Positions 51,374 to 60,229 of a DNA stretch of 64,000 nucleotides are shown here, in pieces. A model generated the notes under the pieces. That model was not told the origin of the DNA. It ran no database searches and saw nothing but the letters and a program-made list of their open reading frames with translations. The DNA is taken from contig JBGAPZ010000013.1 in assembly GCA_044220975.1 (NCBI GenBank), forward strand, positions 1 through 64,000, read 5' to 3'. Numbering within the stretch: the first letter of the stretch is position 1; each line of letters opens with the position of its first letter. The stretch is from SZUA-430 sp044220975. GTDB lineage: Bacteria; Pseudomonadota; Alphaproteobacteria; Micropepsales; Micropepsaceae. A program made the position numbers and the translations under genes.

Positions 51374-52630
51374 ATGGATACGCGCGCCCTTGCAGGCGGT
51401 GACCCCGTCAGCTGGCGGCGTTGGATTTATCTGACCGTCGAAGCCGGCGGGTCGAACACATCGGCCCGATACTTCGACGATTTTATGGTCGTTTTGATAC
51501 TGTTTAACGTGCTTGCGGTCATTCTCGAGAGCGTGCCTTCGATACAACGTGCGTGTGCAACGGCGTTTTCGGTGTTCGATGTCGTCTCGGTCGCCATTTT
51601 CACAGTCGAATACGCGCTCAGGCTTTGGGCGTCGATCGAAATTCCGGCGATTCGTCAACGCGGGGCGCTGCTCGGGCGGTTGATGTTTGCAAGGCGGCCC
51701 GCGCAGATCATCGATTTCTTGGCGTTTGTGCCGAGCTATTTCACGTTCCTATGGCCCGGGGTCGATCTGCGCGTGCTGCGCATGTTCCGTCTGCTTCGCT
51801 TCTTGAAGCTCGTGCGTTATTCGCCGGCAATGGTGACGCTTGGGCGTGCGCTTTACGAGGAGCGGCGTGCGCTTGTGGGCGCGATGATCCTGATGATCGG
51901 TACGGCCGTGTTCTCGGGCACGATCATGCACTTGATCGAGGGCGCGGCGCAGCCGAAGCAATTCGGCACGATCCCGGACGCGATGTGGTGGGCGTTGGCC
52001 ACGCTGACCACGATCGGTTACGGCGACGCCGTGCCCGTGACGCCGCTCGGCAAGATGTTCGGCGCGATTGTGATGATCTGCGGCCTTGGACTGTTCGCGT
52101 TACCGATCGGCATTGTAGCGACCGCGTTCGTGAACGAAATTCATCGGCGCGACTTCGTCGTCACGTGGGGCATGGTGGCGCGCGTGCCGCTGTTCTCGGC
52201 ACTCGACGCGGCGGCGATCGCGGAGGTGATGAAGATCATGCGAACGCGCGCCGTTTCGGCGGGCACCGTGATTGCAGCCCGAGGCGAAGAAGCCGAGGGA
52301 ATGTTCTTCATCGCCGACGGCGAGGTGAGGATTCAGCTCCCACGCAAGCAGATTACACTTGGGGCCGGTGAGTTCTTCGGGGAGCTTGCGCTGTTGAAGC
52401 GGGTAAAGCGGATGGGAACAGTCACTGCGGTGTCGCGCACGCATATGATGATCATAGACGCGCTCGACTTCGAGAACTTGCTCGACCGCGACGAAACGCT
52501 GCGAGCGCGAATTTTCGAGATTGCGGACGAACGACTTGCCGGCGAATGGGCGGACGCATCGACCGAAGTCGTGGGTGACGAGTTGGTCCAGCGGCCGTCG
52601 AACCGGCCATTGGGTGACCCGATCGTTTAG
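51374..52630 (+). CDS. Voltage-sensor-type potassium channel with cyclic-nucleotide-binding domain
   Basis: The ATG at 51374 follows the alaS TAA by three bases and gives 418 residues. Six membrane spans are followed by a soluble domain. The S4 voltage-sensor helix has regularly spaced arginines (RVLRMFRLLRFLKLVR, 133-148). The potassium selectivity filter is TTIGYGD (212-218). Residues about 275-380 form a CNBD with FFGELALLKRVKRMGTVTA. The family resembles MloK1-type channels, which open on cAMP binding. It may be co-transcribed with alaS. Confidence 0.93.
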   Translation: MDTRALAGGDPVSWRRWIYLTVEAGGSNTSARYFDDFMVVLILFNVLAVILESVPSIQRACATAFSVFDVVSVAIFTVEYALRLWASIEIPAIRQRGALLGRLMFARRPAQIIDFLAFVPSYFTFLWPGVDLRVLRMFRLLRFLKLVRYSPAMVTLGRALYEERRALVGAMILMIGTAVFSGTIMHLIEGAAQPKQFGTIPDAMWWALATLTTIGYGDAVPVTPLGKMFGAIVMICGLGLFALPIGIVATAFVNEIHRRDFVVTWGMVARVPLFSALDAAAIAEVMKIMRTRAVSAGTVIAARGEEAEGMFFIADGEVRIQLPRKQITLGAGEFFGELALLKRVKRMGTVTAVSRTHMMIIDALDFENLLDRDETLRARIFEIADERLAGEWADASTEVVGDELVQRPSNRPLGDPIV

Positions 52631-52685
52631 AGTCGCGTGGACGCCTTCGCCGCGGTAAGATCGCCGGACTAGCGGGGACTTGGCG

Positions 52686-53528
52686 ATGATGAAGAATGCT
52701 GCGATCGCAGCGGGCAAGATCGTTCTCTACTTCCTGCTCTTGGGCCTCGTCGTAGCGGGATTGGTCGAATTCGGCGCTCCGATGCTCGGACTTAAGCTCG
52801 ATGCGGCGGCCTCGACGTCACAGCCTCTCATTCTGGGCGTAGTCAACTTCCTTGCCATGTCGCTACCCGCGATGCTGCTGATGGCATTGTTTGACGGCAA
52901 GTCGCCGATGGCGATGGGGCTTGGGCCCCAAAATTCAGTTGCCGATTTTCTGACCGGCGGGGTCGTTGGCGGATTCATATTTGTGGCGGCTGTTGCAGCC
53001 GCATTCTTCGGCGGTTGGGCAACGATCAATCCAGACTTCGCAAAGATCTCCCTGTCGGCGATGGCGGTGAGCATGCTCGGGATGACGCTGGCTTCGGCGG
53101 GCGAGGAAGTGATGATGCGCGGTTATGTGCTGCAGGAGTTGATGGGCAAGTTCTCAACGCCCGCCTCGGTTATCGTGTCGTCGTTGATATTTACTGCGTT
53201 GCACGGCGGGGCGCTGATCAAGAGCGACATGGCAGCGATCGGTGCGCTCAACATATTTCTGGCGAGTGTGCTGCTGTCGCTTGCCTATCTCGCCACGCGC
53301 ACACTGTGGCTGCCGATCGGCATTCACGCCGGCTGGAATATCATGCAAGGACCGGTACTCGGCTTCAATGTCAGCGGCAACGACTTCAACACAGGCTGGC
53401 ATCCTGTGACTGTGACCGGGCCCGATATGGTAACGGGCGGCATCTTCGGATTCGAGGGCAGCGTGCTCGGTTTGATCGGACCGGCGCTGGGGATCTTGAT
53501 GATGCTCGCAGCGCGCAAGCGCGCCTGA
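52686..53528 (+). CDS. CPBP-family intramembrane glutamic endopeptidase
   Basis: This 280-residue membrane protein has about seven spans. Three ABI/CAAX-protease motifs are present: E140-E-x3-R (EEVMMRGYV), FTALHG, and the histidine in PIGIHAGWN. These residues form the active site in relatives such as Rce1. Bacterial members process or protect peptides at the membrane, and the substrate here is not known. A TTG six bases earlier is a less likely start. Confidence 0.92.
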   Translation: MMKNAAIAAGKIVLYFLLLGLVVAGLVEFGAPMLGLKLDAAASTSQPLILGVVNFLAMSLPAMLLMALFDGKSPMAMGLGPQNSVADFLTGGVVGGFIFVAAVAAAFFGGWATINPDFAKISLSAMAVSMLGMTLASAGEEVMMRGYVLQELMGKFSTPASVIVSSLIFTALHGGALIKSDMAAIGALNIFLASVLLSLAYLATRTLWLPIGIHAGWNIMQGPVLGFNVSGNDFNTGWHPVTVTGPDMVTGGIFGFEGSVLGLIGPALGILMMLAARKRA

Positions 53529-53594
53529 AACGCGAAATCGGGCCACGGAGATCGGATTGGCTAACCTCCGATCTCCGGTGTTCGCGTGGAGAAC

Positions 53595-54812
53595 CTAAAT
53601 CTTCATCGCGATGCGCAGGTTTGCGTCGATCTTGTCGAGGAAGCCTTCGGTCGAGAGCCACTTCTGTTCGGGGCCGACGAGGAGCGAAAGGTCCTTCGTC
53701 ATGTCACCTGCTTCGACGGTATCGACGCACACCTTCTCCAGCGTTTCGCCGAAGTGGGTGACGTCGGGGGTGGCGTCCAATTTGCCGCGATGGATGAGGC
53801 CGCGCGTCCAGGCGAAGATCGAAGCCATCGAGTTCGTCGACGTCTGTTCGCCCTTCTGCCATTGGCGGAAGTGGCGCGTGACCGTGCCGTGGGCTGCTTC
53901 GGCTTCCATGATCTGGCCGTCGGGCGTGAGCAGCACGCTCGTCATCAGGCCGAGAGAGCCGAAGCCTTGCGCGACCGAGTCCGACTGCACGTCGCCGTCG
54001 TAGTTCTTGCACGCCCAAACGAACTTGCCACTCCACTTCAATGCCGAGGCGACCATGTCGTCGATCAGGCGGTGTTCGTAGACGATCTTCTTCGCATCGA
54101 ACTTCGCTTTGAATTCGGCGTTGAAGACTTGCTCGAACAGATCCTTGAAGCGGCCGTCATAGGCTTTCAAAATCGTGTTCTTGGTCGAGAGATAGACAGG
54201 CCAGCCGCGGTCGAGGCCGTAGTTGAAGCACGAGCGCGCGAAGTTCTTGATCGAGTCGTCGAGGTTGTACATCGCCATCGCGACGCCGCCACCGGGGAAG
54301 CTGAACACTTCATGGCTGATCGGTGCGCCGCCGCCTTCCGGCGTGAACGTGATGGTGAGTTTGCCTTTGCCGGGAACGACGAAGTCGGTCGCCTTATACT
54401 GGTCGCCGAACGCGTGACGGCCGACGACGATGGGGTCGGTCCAACCGGGGACGAGACGCGGGACGTTCTTGCAAATGATGGGTTCGCGGAAGACGGTGCC
54501 GTCCAGGATGTTGCGGATCGTGCCGTTCGGCGACTTCCACATCTTCTTCAGCTTGAATTCCTTCACGCGCGCTTCGTCGGGGGTGATGGTCGCGCATTTG
54601 ACGCCGACGCCGTAGCGTTTGATCGCCTCCGCCGCCTCAACGGTGACGTTGTCGTCCGTTTTGTCGCGGTATTCGATGCCCAGATCGAAGTATTTGATGT
54701 CGATGTCGAGATAGGGAAGAATCAGCTTCTTCTTGATGAGATCCCAAATGATGCGGGTCATCTCGTCGCCGTCGAGATCGACGACTGGGGTCTTCACCTT
54801 GATCTTCGCCAT
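53595..54812 (-). CDS. icd: NADP-dependent isocitrate dehydrogenase, monomer-fold type II (eukaryote-like)
   Basis: This 405-residue protein starts at the ATG at 54812 (MAKIKVKTPVVDLDGDEMTR). An in-frame extension of 240 residues upstream is antisense to trmJ and is not used. The type II NADP-IDH sequence is clear: NGTIRNILDGTVFREPI, the metal-binding KNYDGDVQSD segment, and AAHGTVTRHFRQ. It converts isocitrate to 2-oxoglutarate with NADP in the TCA cycle. It is divergent from trmJ across 72 bp. Confidence 0.98.
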   Translation of the reverse strand: MAKIKVKTPVVDLDGDEMTRIIWDLIKKKLILPYLDIDIKYFDLGIEYRDKTDDNVTVEAAEAIKRYGVGVKCATITPDEARVKEFKLKKMWKSPNGTIRNILDGTVFREPIICKNVPRLVPGWTDPIVVGRHAFGDQYKATDFVVPGKGKLTITFTPEGGGAPISHEVFSFPGGGVAMAMYNLDDSIKNFARSCFNYGLDRGWPVYLSTKNTILKAYDGRFKDLFEQVFNAEFKAKFDAKKIVYEHRLIDDMVASALKWSGKFVWACKNYDGDVQSDSVAQGFGSLGLMTSVLLTPDGQIMEAEAAHGTVTRHFRQWQKGEQTSTNSMASIFAWTRGLIHRGKLDATPDVTHFGETLEKVCVDTVEAGDMTKDLSLLVGPEQKWLSTEGFLDKIDANLRIAMKI

Positions 54813-54884
54813 TGAACTTTCTCTTGAGATTGAGTGCGGGTCGCGCAGGTGTTTAGCGGCGGGTGGAGCCTCGTGCAAGGCGCC

Positions 54885-55640
54885 ATGAAGACACCTGTCG
54901 TCATCCTCGCAAACCCGCAAATCGGCGAGAATATCGGCGCGGCTGCGCGCGCAATGCTGAACTTCGGGCTTAGCGATTTGCGCCTCGTGAACCCGCGCGA
55001 GGCGTGGCCCAACAAGAAGGCGGAGGCGATGGCCGTGGGCGCCGCGCACGTGCTGGAGAGCGCACGTGTGTTCGCCACGATGGAGGAGGCGGTCGCCGAT
55101 CTGGGATTGGTGTTCGCGACGACGGGACGTGACCGGCTGATGGCAAAGCGCGTCGTCACGCCGGATGAGGCGGTTCTGGAGCTTGCGGCGGAGCTTGCCC
55201 AAGACCGTCCGTGCGGCGTGATGTTCGGTGCAGAGCGGATGGGGCTCACCAATGAAGAAGTGATCTTGGCGGATGCGATTTTGACCGTGCCCACGAACCC
55301 GAAGTTCGCGTCGTTGAACCTGGCGCAGTCCGTCGCCGTGGTGGGTTACGAGTGGTTCAAGGGCACGCACGACAAGCCTGACTTCAAGGTGCCGGCGAAG
55401 TACCAACGGGCGAAGCTGGCGAATAAAGAAGACTTGATCGGCTTCTTCGAGCATATCGAAGGCGAACTCGACCGGACGGAATTTCTGTTTCCGCCCGACA
55501 AGCGTCCGGCGATGGTGCAGAACATGCGCAACATGTGGCACCGCGCGGGACTGACTTATCAGGAAGTGCAGACATTGCGCGGCGTGGTGCGGTCGCTCGC
55601 AGGGGGCAAGAAGCGGCGGAAGAAAGGCGAGAGCGAATGA
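54885..55640 (+). CDS. trmJ: tRNA (cytidine/uridine-2'-O)-methyltransferase TrmJ-like
   Basis: This 251-residue SPOUT-class enzyme starts at the ATG at 54885 (MKTPVVILANPQ), with AAGG upstream. The SPOUT motifs NIGAAARAMLNFG, VMFGAERMGLTNEE and NPKFASLNLAQSVAVVGYEW form the knotted SAM site. TrmJ methylates position 32 of several tRNAs. Its stop overlaps the start of the epoxide-hydrolase-like gene by ATGA. Confidence 0.9.
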   Translation: MKTPVVILANPQIGENIGAAARAMLNFGLSDLRLVNPREAWPNKKAEAMAVGAAHVLESARVFATMEEAVADLGLVFATTGRDRLMAKRVVTPDEAVLELAAELAQDRPCGVMFGAERMGLTNEEVILADAILTVPTNPKFASLNLAQSVAVVGYEWFKGTHDKPDFKVPAKYQRAKLANKEDLIGFFEHIEGELDRTEFLFPPDKRPAMVQNMRNMWHRAGLTYQEVQTLRGVVRSLAGGKKRRKKGESE

Positions 55641-56521
55641 TCCGTCACGGTTTTGCCGAAGCGAACGAGTTGAAGCTGCATTATGCGGCGAGCGGGCCAG
55701 TGGACGGGCACCTGCTGTTGTTCCTGCACGGGTTTCCTGAGTTTTGGTATGCGTGGCGGCATCAGCTTGCCGACCTCGGCGACTCGTATCACTGCGTTGC
55801 GCCGGATTTGCCTGGTTACAGTCTGTCGTCCAAGCCGACCGAGGTCGAGCGGTATCGCACGAAGCGGTTGATCGAAGACGTTGTTGCGTTCGCAGCGCAA
55901 TTCTCGAGGAAGCGTAAGTTCACGTTGATCGCGCACGATTGGGGTGGTGCGCTTGCGTGGGCGTTTGCGATCAAGCGGCCGGAGTTGATCGACAAGCTTG
56001 TCATTATCAACGCGGTGCATCCGGGCGCCTTTCAGCGCGAGATGGCCAAGAACCCGGCGCAAGCAGCCGCGTCTCAGTACATTCACGAGCTGCGCGCGGA
56101 AGGTTCGGAGGCGCGCTATGCAGCGAACGACTATGCGCTGCTTTGGCGGACGCTTTCGAAGACGGCGGATGCGGGTCATCTGAACGCTGCCGACCGCGCG
56201 GCCTTCACAAAGGCATGGAGCGAGCCCGGCGCACTCACGGGTATGTTCAACTGGTACCGCGCGATGCGGATGGATCCGCCGAAGCCCGGCGCTGCGCCGC
56301 CTGTTGAAGTCTATAACGATGAAGCGCTCATGGTGCGCGTGCCGACACTCGTCATCTGGGGCGAGCAAGATACGTCGCTGTTGTCGGGGTGCGTTGAGGG
56401 GCTTGAACGTTGGGTTCCGAACGTGGACGTGCGACGCGTGCCGGACGGAAGCCACTGGATTGTGTACGAGAAGCCGAAATTGGTCAGCGAGGCGATACGC
56501 GCATTCGTTGGTGTGACGTGA
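55637..56521 (+). CDS. Alpha/beta hydrolase, epoxide-hydrolase type
   Basis: This 294-residue protein begins at the ATG that overlaps the trmJ TGA. The epoxide-hydrolase oxyanion motif HGFPE (31-35) is followed by WYAWRHQ. The nucleophile is Asp101 in AHDWGGALAW, where esterases would have Ser. An acidic residue in WGEQDTSL and His in GSHWIVYEKP complete the triad. Haloalkane dehalogenase activity is also possible from this fold. The coupling to trmJ looks like packing rather than a shared pathway. Confidence 0.9.
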   Translation: MIRHGFAEANELKLHYAASGPVDGHLLLFLHGFPEFWYAWRHQLADLGDSYHCVAPDLPGYSLSSKPTEVERYRTKRLIEDVVAFAAQFSRKRKFTLIAHDWGGALAWAFAIKRPELIDKLVIINAVHPGAFQREMAKNPAQAAASQYIHELRAEGSEARYAANDYALLWRTLSKTADAGHLNAADRAAFTKAWSEPGALTGMFNWYRAMRMDPPKPGAAPPVEVYNDEALMVRVPTLVIWGEQDTSLLSGCVEGLERWVPNVDVRRVPDGSHWIVYEKPKLVSEAIRAFVGVT

Positions 56522-56540
56522 ACTTTGGGCACACACCGAC

Positions 56541-57059
56541 ATGAGTGTTGATCTTCATGTAAGCCCAGTTCGGATGGCAGCAGGGCTTCTGGTTGCGGCT
56601 GCTGTCGCGTGGATGTTGCTACTCCTTCAATCCATCGCGTGGCCGGTAGTCCAAGCTGCAGTCCTAAATCGTTCGGAGGATGTTCCAACGCTTGCGCAAG
56701 TGTGGCGCTTCGCATTCCTGTATTTGTTGTTTGGCTTTCCGATCGTACTCGTTCTTTGTTTCGTCACAGGTTTCCCCGTGTGGCTTTATTTTGACTCACG
56801 CAAATGCCGGAAGGCACATCACGCGGCGCTTGCGGGAGCGATCGCGGGTCTCTTTGCGGCGCTGATTGTGGTTGGGTTTGTGCTGCTTTCTGCTTGGAGC
56901 GGCAGCTACAGCGAAGCGACGAATGCGGGAGATATTTACATTGATGGTATGCCGACGCAGTTGGCTTGGTGGGCCCACTTGCGTTTGGTGTTAGCTGCGA
57001 CCGCCATTGGAGCAATGTCCGGGTTAGGCGCATGGATAGCCGTCCTTAAGCGTCGGTAG
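56541..57059 (+). CDS. Membrane protein of unknown function
   Basis: This 172-residue protein has four hydrophobic segments (about 11-33, 55-82, 92-117 and 145-167). No family is recognised. It lies 19 bp after the epoxide-hydrolase-like gene on the same strand. Its codon usage looks somewhat less GC-biased than its neighbours. Confidence 0.65.
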   Translation: MSVDLHVSPVRMAAGLLVAAAVAWMLLLLQSIAWPVVQAAVLNRSEDVPTLAQVWRFAFLYLLFGFPIVLVLCFVTGFPVWLYFDSRKCRKAHHAALAGAIAGLFAALIVVGFVLLSAWSGSYSEATNAGDIYIDGMPTQLAWWAHLRLVLAATAIGAMSGLGAWIAVLKRR

Positions 57060-57260
57060 GCGGGCATGGATTTTGGGGCGGCAATGCGCCGTTTGACAGG
57101 TCTGTGCCATCCCACTAGAACCCGCCCCTCGCTCAGGGATTTCCTTGGCGAATGGAAGCACCCGTGGCGGGGAAGCCCCCGCCTGTCGGCCTCTCAATCT
57201 GGGGCAGAGGAGGGCAGCATTTCCTAGGCTTAACGTATTGATTTTATAGGAAAATTGCGA
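57060..57260 (+). promoter_or_regulatory. rpsD leader region with hairpin
   Basis: The 201-bp gap before rpsD contains a GGCGGGG/CCCCGCC hairpin at 57166-57183 and a weaker CCTCT/AGAGG pairing just after it. It could terminate the upstream gene or fold as an rpsD leader. An AGGAAAA ribosome-site-like run precedes the ATG. Confidence 0.4.
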
Positions 57261-57878
57261 ATGACGAAGCGACAGAGTTCCAAGCACAAGATCGACCGCC
57301 GTATTGGCGACAACCTCTGGGGCCGCCCGAAGAGCCCGCAGAACAAGCGCGAGTACGGCCCCGGTCAGCACGGCCAGCGCCGCAAGACGAAGACGTCGGA
57401 CTACGGCGTGCAGCTGAAGGCCAAGCAGACGCTTAAGGGCTATTACGGCAACATCACCGAGCGGCAGTTCCGCAAGATCTACGCTGAGGCTCAGCGCCGT
57501 CGCGGCGACACGGGTGAGAACATCATCGGCTTGCTTGAGCGCCGTCTGGATGCGGTCGTCTATCGCGCGAAGTTCGTGCCGACGGTCTTTGCGTCGCGCC
57601 AGTTCGTGAACCACGGCCACATCAACGTGAACGGCCGCCGGGTGAACATCCCGAGCTATGTCGTCAAGGAAGGCGACGTGATCTCGGTGCGCGACAAGGC
57701 GCGCGATATGGAGCTGGTTGCGGTCGCGATCCAGCTGCCGGAGCGCGACGTGCCGGACTATCTCGAGGTCGATCACTCGAAGCTGACCGCGAAGTTCACG
57801 CGCACGCCGAAACTCTCGGACGTGCCCTATCCCGTGAAGATGGAACCGAACCTGGTCGTCGAGTTCTATTCGCGCTAA
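57261..57878 (+). CDS. rpsD: Small ribosomal subunit protein uS4
   Basis: This 205-residue protein has the S4 N-terminal block (MTKRQSSKHKIDRRIGDNLWG, lacking zinc-binding cysteines), the GQHGQRRKTKTSDYG segment and the S4 RNA-binding domain RLDAVVYRAKFVPT/ARQFVNHGHINVNGRRV-like sequence (here with SRQFVNHGHINVNG). The ATG at 57261 is preferred over a TTG six bases earlier. As usual in alphaproteobacteria it stands outside the main ribosomal operons. Confidence 0.98.
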   Translation: MTKRQSSKHKIDRRIGDNLWGRPKSPQNKREYGPGQHGQRRKTKTSDYGVQLKAKQTLKGYYGNITERQFRKIYAEAQRRRGDTGENIIGLLERRLDAVVYRAKFVPTVFASRQFVNHGHINVNGRRVNIPSYVVKEGDVISVRDKARDMELVAVAIQLPERDVPDYLEVDHSKLTAKFTRTPKLSDVPYPVKMEPNLVVEFYSR

Positions 57879-57908
57879 TCTGTAGGCTCGACCCACGGGG
57901 GAGCCGCA

Positions 57909-58382
57909 ATGATTACGTCCCTGTTTTTTGCGGCGGTGCTGGCAAGCGCCGCCGCGGTCAGTCCCTGCGATCTCGCCACGGGGGATGAGATCGATCGCGT
58001 TCTGCGTGGCGCTGCGGTCGACGTGCCGGTGTCCGAGATGGGCGAAGAGACGGCGCCGTATTGTCTTTGGGCGACTGCTGGGCGCGCCGTCGAGGTCAAG
58101 CTTTCCATCTGGGGCGCTGACGAGTTGCCGGTGCTCGATATGCCGGATGCCTCGACCTATTTTCTAAAACTCCATTCGGAAGCCACGGCAAACGGTCGCG
58201 TGACGCCGCTTGCCGGATTGGGGGAGAGGGCGTTTGCCGCCGATCTCTATCCGAAAGCCAACGGCCGGGCCGACGGAACTATCGTGGTCTTGAAGGCCGG
58301 ACGCGTGCTTGTTTTCGATTGCACGGACGTCGTTTCGCGCGACGCGCAAGCTTTCGCGGCGAGTGTCGTGGCGCGGCTCTAA
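57909..58382 (+). CDS. Secreted protein of unknown function
   Basis: This 157-residue protein has a signal peptide (hydrophobic residues 3-17). Three cysteines remain in the mature part (CDLATGDEIDRVL, YCLW, FDCTDVV), a layout similar to DUF3558-like proteins, but the match is weak. It is monocistronic, and its stop interlocks with that of the convergent dehydratase gene. Confidence 0.68.
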   Translation: MITSLFFAAVLASAAAVSPCDLATGDEIDRVLRGAAVDVPVSEMGEETAPYCLWATAGRAVEVKLSIWGADELPVLDMPDASTYFLKLHSEATANGRVTPLAGLGERAFAADLYPKANGRADGTIVVLKAGRVLVFDCTDVVSRDAQAFAASVVARL

Positions 58383-59347
58383 GACGCCAACGCTCGGCTG
58401 AACATTTCGGCGTCTACGTTGCCGCCCGAGAGAACCACGGCGATCGTTTTGCCGCGCGCGTCGATCTTGTTCGCGAGGAGCGCTGCGAACGCTGCGGCGC
58501 CGCCGGGTTCGACGACGAGTTTCAAATTGTAGAACGCGTGCGCCATGGCGCGAAGCGCCTCGTCGTCGGTCACGCTCAAAGCCTTTACAAGGCGTTGGAT
58601 GATCGGGAACGTGAGTTCGCCGGGCATTTCCGTCATCAGCGCGTCGCAAATCGAGGCGGTCGTTCCCGTGTTTGCAACGCGCTTTCCGGCGACGAGCGAG
58701 CGGGCGGTGTCGTCGAACGCAGCAGGCTCGACGCCGTAGACTTGCGTTTGCGGCGACAGTTCCGCGAAGGCGCTGGCGATGCCTGCGGTGAGGCCACCGC
58801 CGGAGCAGGGCACCAACACGGCGTCGAACGTGATGCCTTGAGCCTTTGCGTCCTGCACGATCTCGAGGCCTGCGGTGCCTTGGCCGGCGATGATCCGGTA
58901 ATCGTCGAACGGCGGCACCAGGGTCAGGCCACGTTCGTCTGCGATCTTCTTGCCTATTGCGACGCGGTCTTGGGTGAAGCGGTCGTAGAGGACCACTTCG
59001 GCGCCGTAGCCCTTCGTGTTTTCGATTTTGAGTTTCGGCGCGTCGGCCGGCATGACGATGACGGCGCTGGAGCCCAAGTCGCGTGCGGCTGCTGCCACGG
59101 CTTGCGCGTGATTGCCGGAGGAGTAGGCGACGACCCCGCGTTTGCGCTCGTCGGCGTCGAGCAAGGTCATGCGGCTCACGGCGCCGCGGAACTTGAACGA
59201 GCCTGTGCGCTGGAGCACTTCGGGTTTGACGAAGATGCGGCCGCCGGTTGCTTCGGTTGCGGCGCGCGCCTCAAGCAAGGGCGTGCGAATGGCACGGCCG
59301 CGGATGCGCTCCGCAGCCGCTTCGATGTCGGCGAGCGTAACGCTCAC
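58379..59347 (-). CDS. Threonine/serine dehydratase-like PLP enzyme
   Basis: This 322-residue fold-type II enzyme starts with GTG at 59347, overlapping the grxD stop (GTGA). The PLP-binding lysine is Lys52 in GSFKFRGA, the phosphate-binding loop is CSGGGLTAG, and SSGNHAQAVA contacts the substrate. There is no C-terminal ACT regulatory domain, as in catabolic threonine dehydratase, serine racemase or hydroxyaspartate dehydratase. The precise substrate cannot be read from the sequence. Confidence 0.9.
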   Translation of the reverse strand: MSVTLADIEAAAERIRGRAIRTPLLEARAATEATGGRIFVKPEVLQRTGSFKFRGAVSRMTLLDADERKRGVVAYSSGNHAQAVAAAARDLGSSAVIVMPADAPKLKIENTKGYGAEVVLYDRFTQDRVAIGKKIADERGLTLVPPFDDYRIIAGQGTAGLEIVQDAKAQGITFDAVLVPCSGGGLTAGIASAFAELSPQTQVYGVEPAAFDDTARSLVAGKRVANTGTTASICDALMTEMPGELTFPIIQRLVKALSVTDDEALRAMAHAFYNLKLVVEPGGAAAFAALLANKIDARGKTIAVVLSGGNVDAEMFSRALAS

Positions 59348-59673
59348 GCGGCTTCGAGCTTGATGCCTTGTTCTTCGAGGAACGGACGCAACTCGCCGCT
59401 CTCAAACATCTCTTTGATGATGTCGCAGCCGCCGACGAATTCACCCTTCACATAGAGCTGCGGGATCGTCGGCCAGTTCGAAAAATCTTTGATGCCTTGG
59501 CGGATTTCGGCATCGGCCAGCACGTTCACACTTTTGTACTTCACGCCGACGTGGTCGAGGATGTGAATGACGGTCGCCGAGAAGCCGCATTGCGGCACCG
59601 CGGGCGTACCCTTCATGAACAGCACGATGTCGTTCGAGGCGATGTCGGCTTTGATGCGGTCGGTGGCGGACAT
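59344..59673 (-). CDS. grxD: Monothiol glutaredoxin, Grx4/GrxD type
   Basis: This 109-residue protein has the CGFS active site at residues 29-32, KGTP, WPTIPQLYVKGEFVGGCDI and the glutathione-binding TVIHIL region. Such proteins bind [2Fe-2S] clusters together with BolA and deliver them to targets. bolA lies upstream on the same strand, separated by a gene for an unknown membrane protein. The dehydratase gene overlaps its stop. Confidence 0.97.
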   Translation of the reverse strand: MSATDRIKADIASNDIVLFMKGTPAVPQCGFSATVIHILDHVGVKYKSVNVLADAEIRQGIKDFSNWPTIPQLYVKGEFVGGCDIIKEMFESGELRPFLEEQGIKLEAA

Positions 59674-59795
59674 GGGGCAATTCCTTTGTTCGGCAAAGAC
59701 ATAAGGTTGGGGCCGATTGGCGTCAAGAAATGGCAGGCTCTACCGCAATTCCGGCGGCAAACGGCCTCAATCTCATGCGATGGAGAGGAGCCTAA

Positions 59796-60215
59796 CTAGC
59801 GTCGGGTCGCGAAACGGAACAGACACGTGCAAATCGCGATAATTATCCAACCACCAGCGAAGACTGGAAGCAATATTGGTAGCATACTTCCGATCTCGTG
59901 AATTGTCGCCAACGTGAGTATCGCGGTGAGCATTCCACCCGCCGTCACCTCTAACGAGCGTTGCCAGATCGGGACCTGCTTGAGATGTTTCAGGTCCGCA
60001 AGAATGTTGGTTTGCGGATTGCCGCGCGCGACCCGCCAACGCTTGAAAACAGCACCGGCTGTGACCACAGCAAAAAGCGGTATCAGCACGGAGACGACAC
60101 TGCCAACGCCGCCGATGGTTTGACCGAGGAACTCAGCTGCGATCAAAAGTGCGACCAGCCCAACATAGGCGATCGCTTTTTGTAGGATCGTTAGGTTGGG
60201 CACGTCCTCAATCAT
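59796..60215 (-). CDS. Unknown membrane protein between bolA and grxD
   Basis: With the ATG at 60215 the protein has 139 residues and four hydrophobic segments. A basic cytoplasmic loop (FKRWRVARGNPQTNILADLKHLKQVP) separates the two halves. I do not recognise the family. It starts 14 bp after the bolA stop and sits in a place where bolA and grxD are usually adjacent. An in-frame extension upstream is antisense-like and was rejected. Confidence 0.68.
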   Translation of the reverse strand: MIEDVPNLTILQKAIAYVGLVALLIAAEFLGQTIGGVGSVVSVLIPLFAVVTAGAVFKRWRVARGNPQTNILADLKHLKQVPIWQRSLEVTAGGMLTAILTLATIHEIGSMLPILLPVFAGGWIIIAICTCLFRFATRR

Positions 60216-60229
60216 CTGAGGCACCTCGA

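Noticed and set aside
53586..54815. 409-codon plus-strand ORF opposite icd
   Set aside because: Shadow frame of the isocitrate dehydrogenase gene, with no recognisable domain.
54813..55541. N-terminal extension of icd upstream of 54812
   Set aside because: The extra residues are antisense to trmJ. The enzyme normally begins at MAKIKVKTPVV, as at 54812.
57060..57260. Possible tRNA or structured RNA upstream of rpsD
   Set aside because: GC-rich hairpins are present but no tRNA arms, anticodon loop or known RNA motif can be traced.
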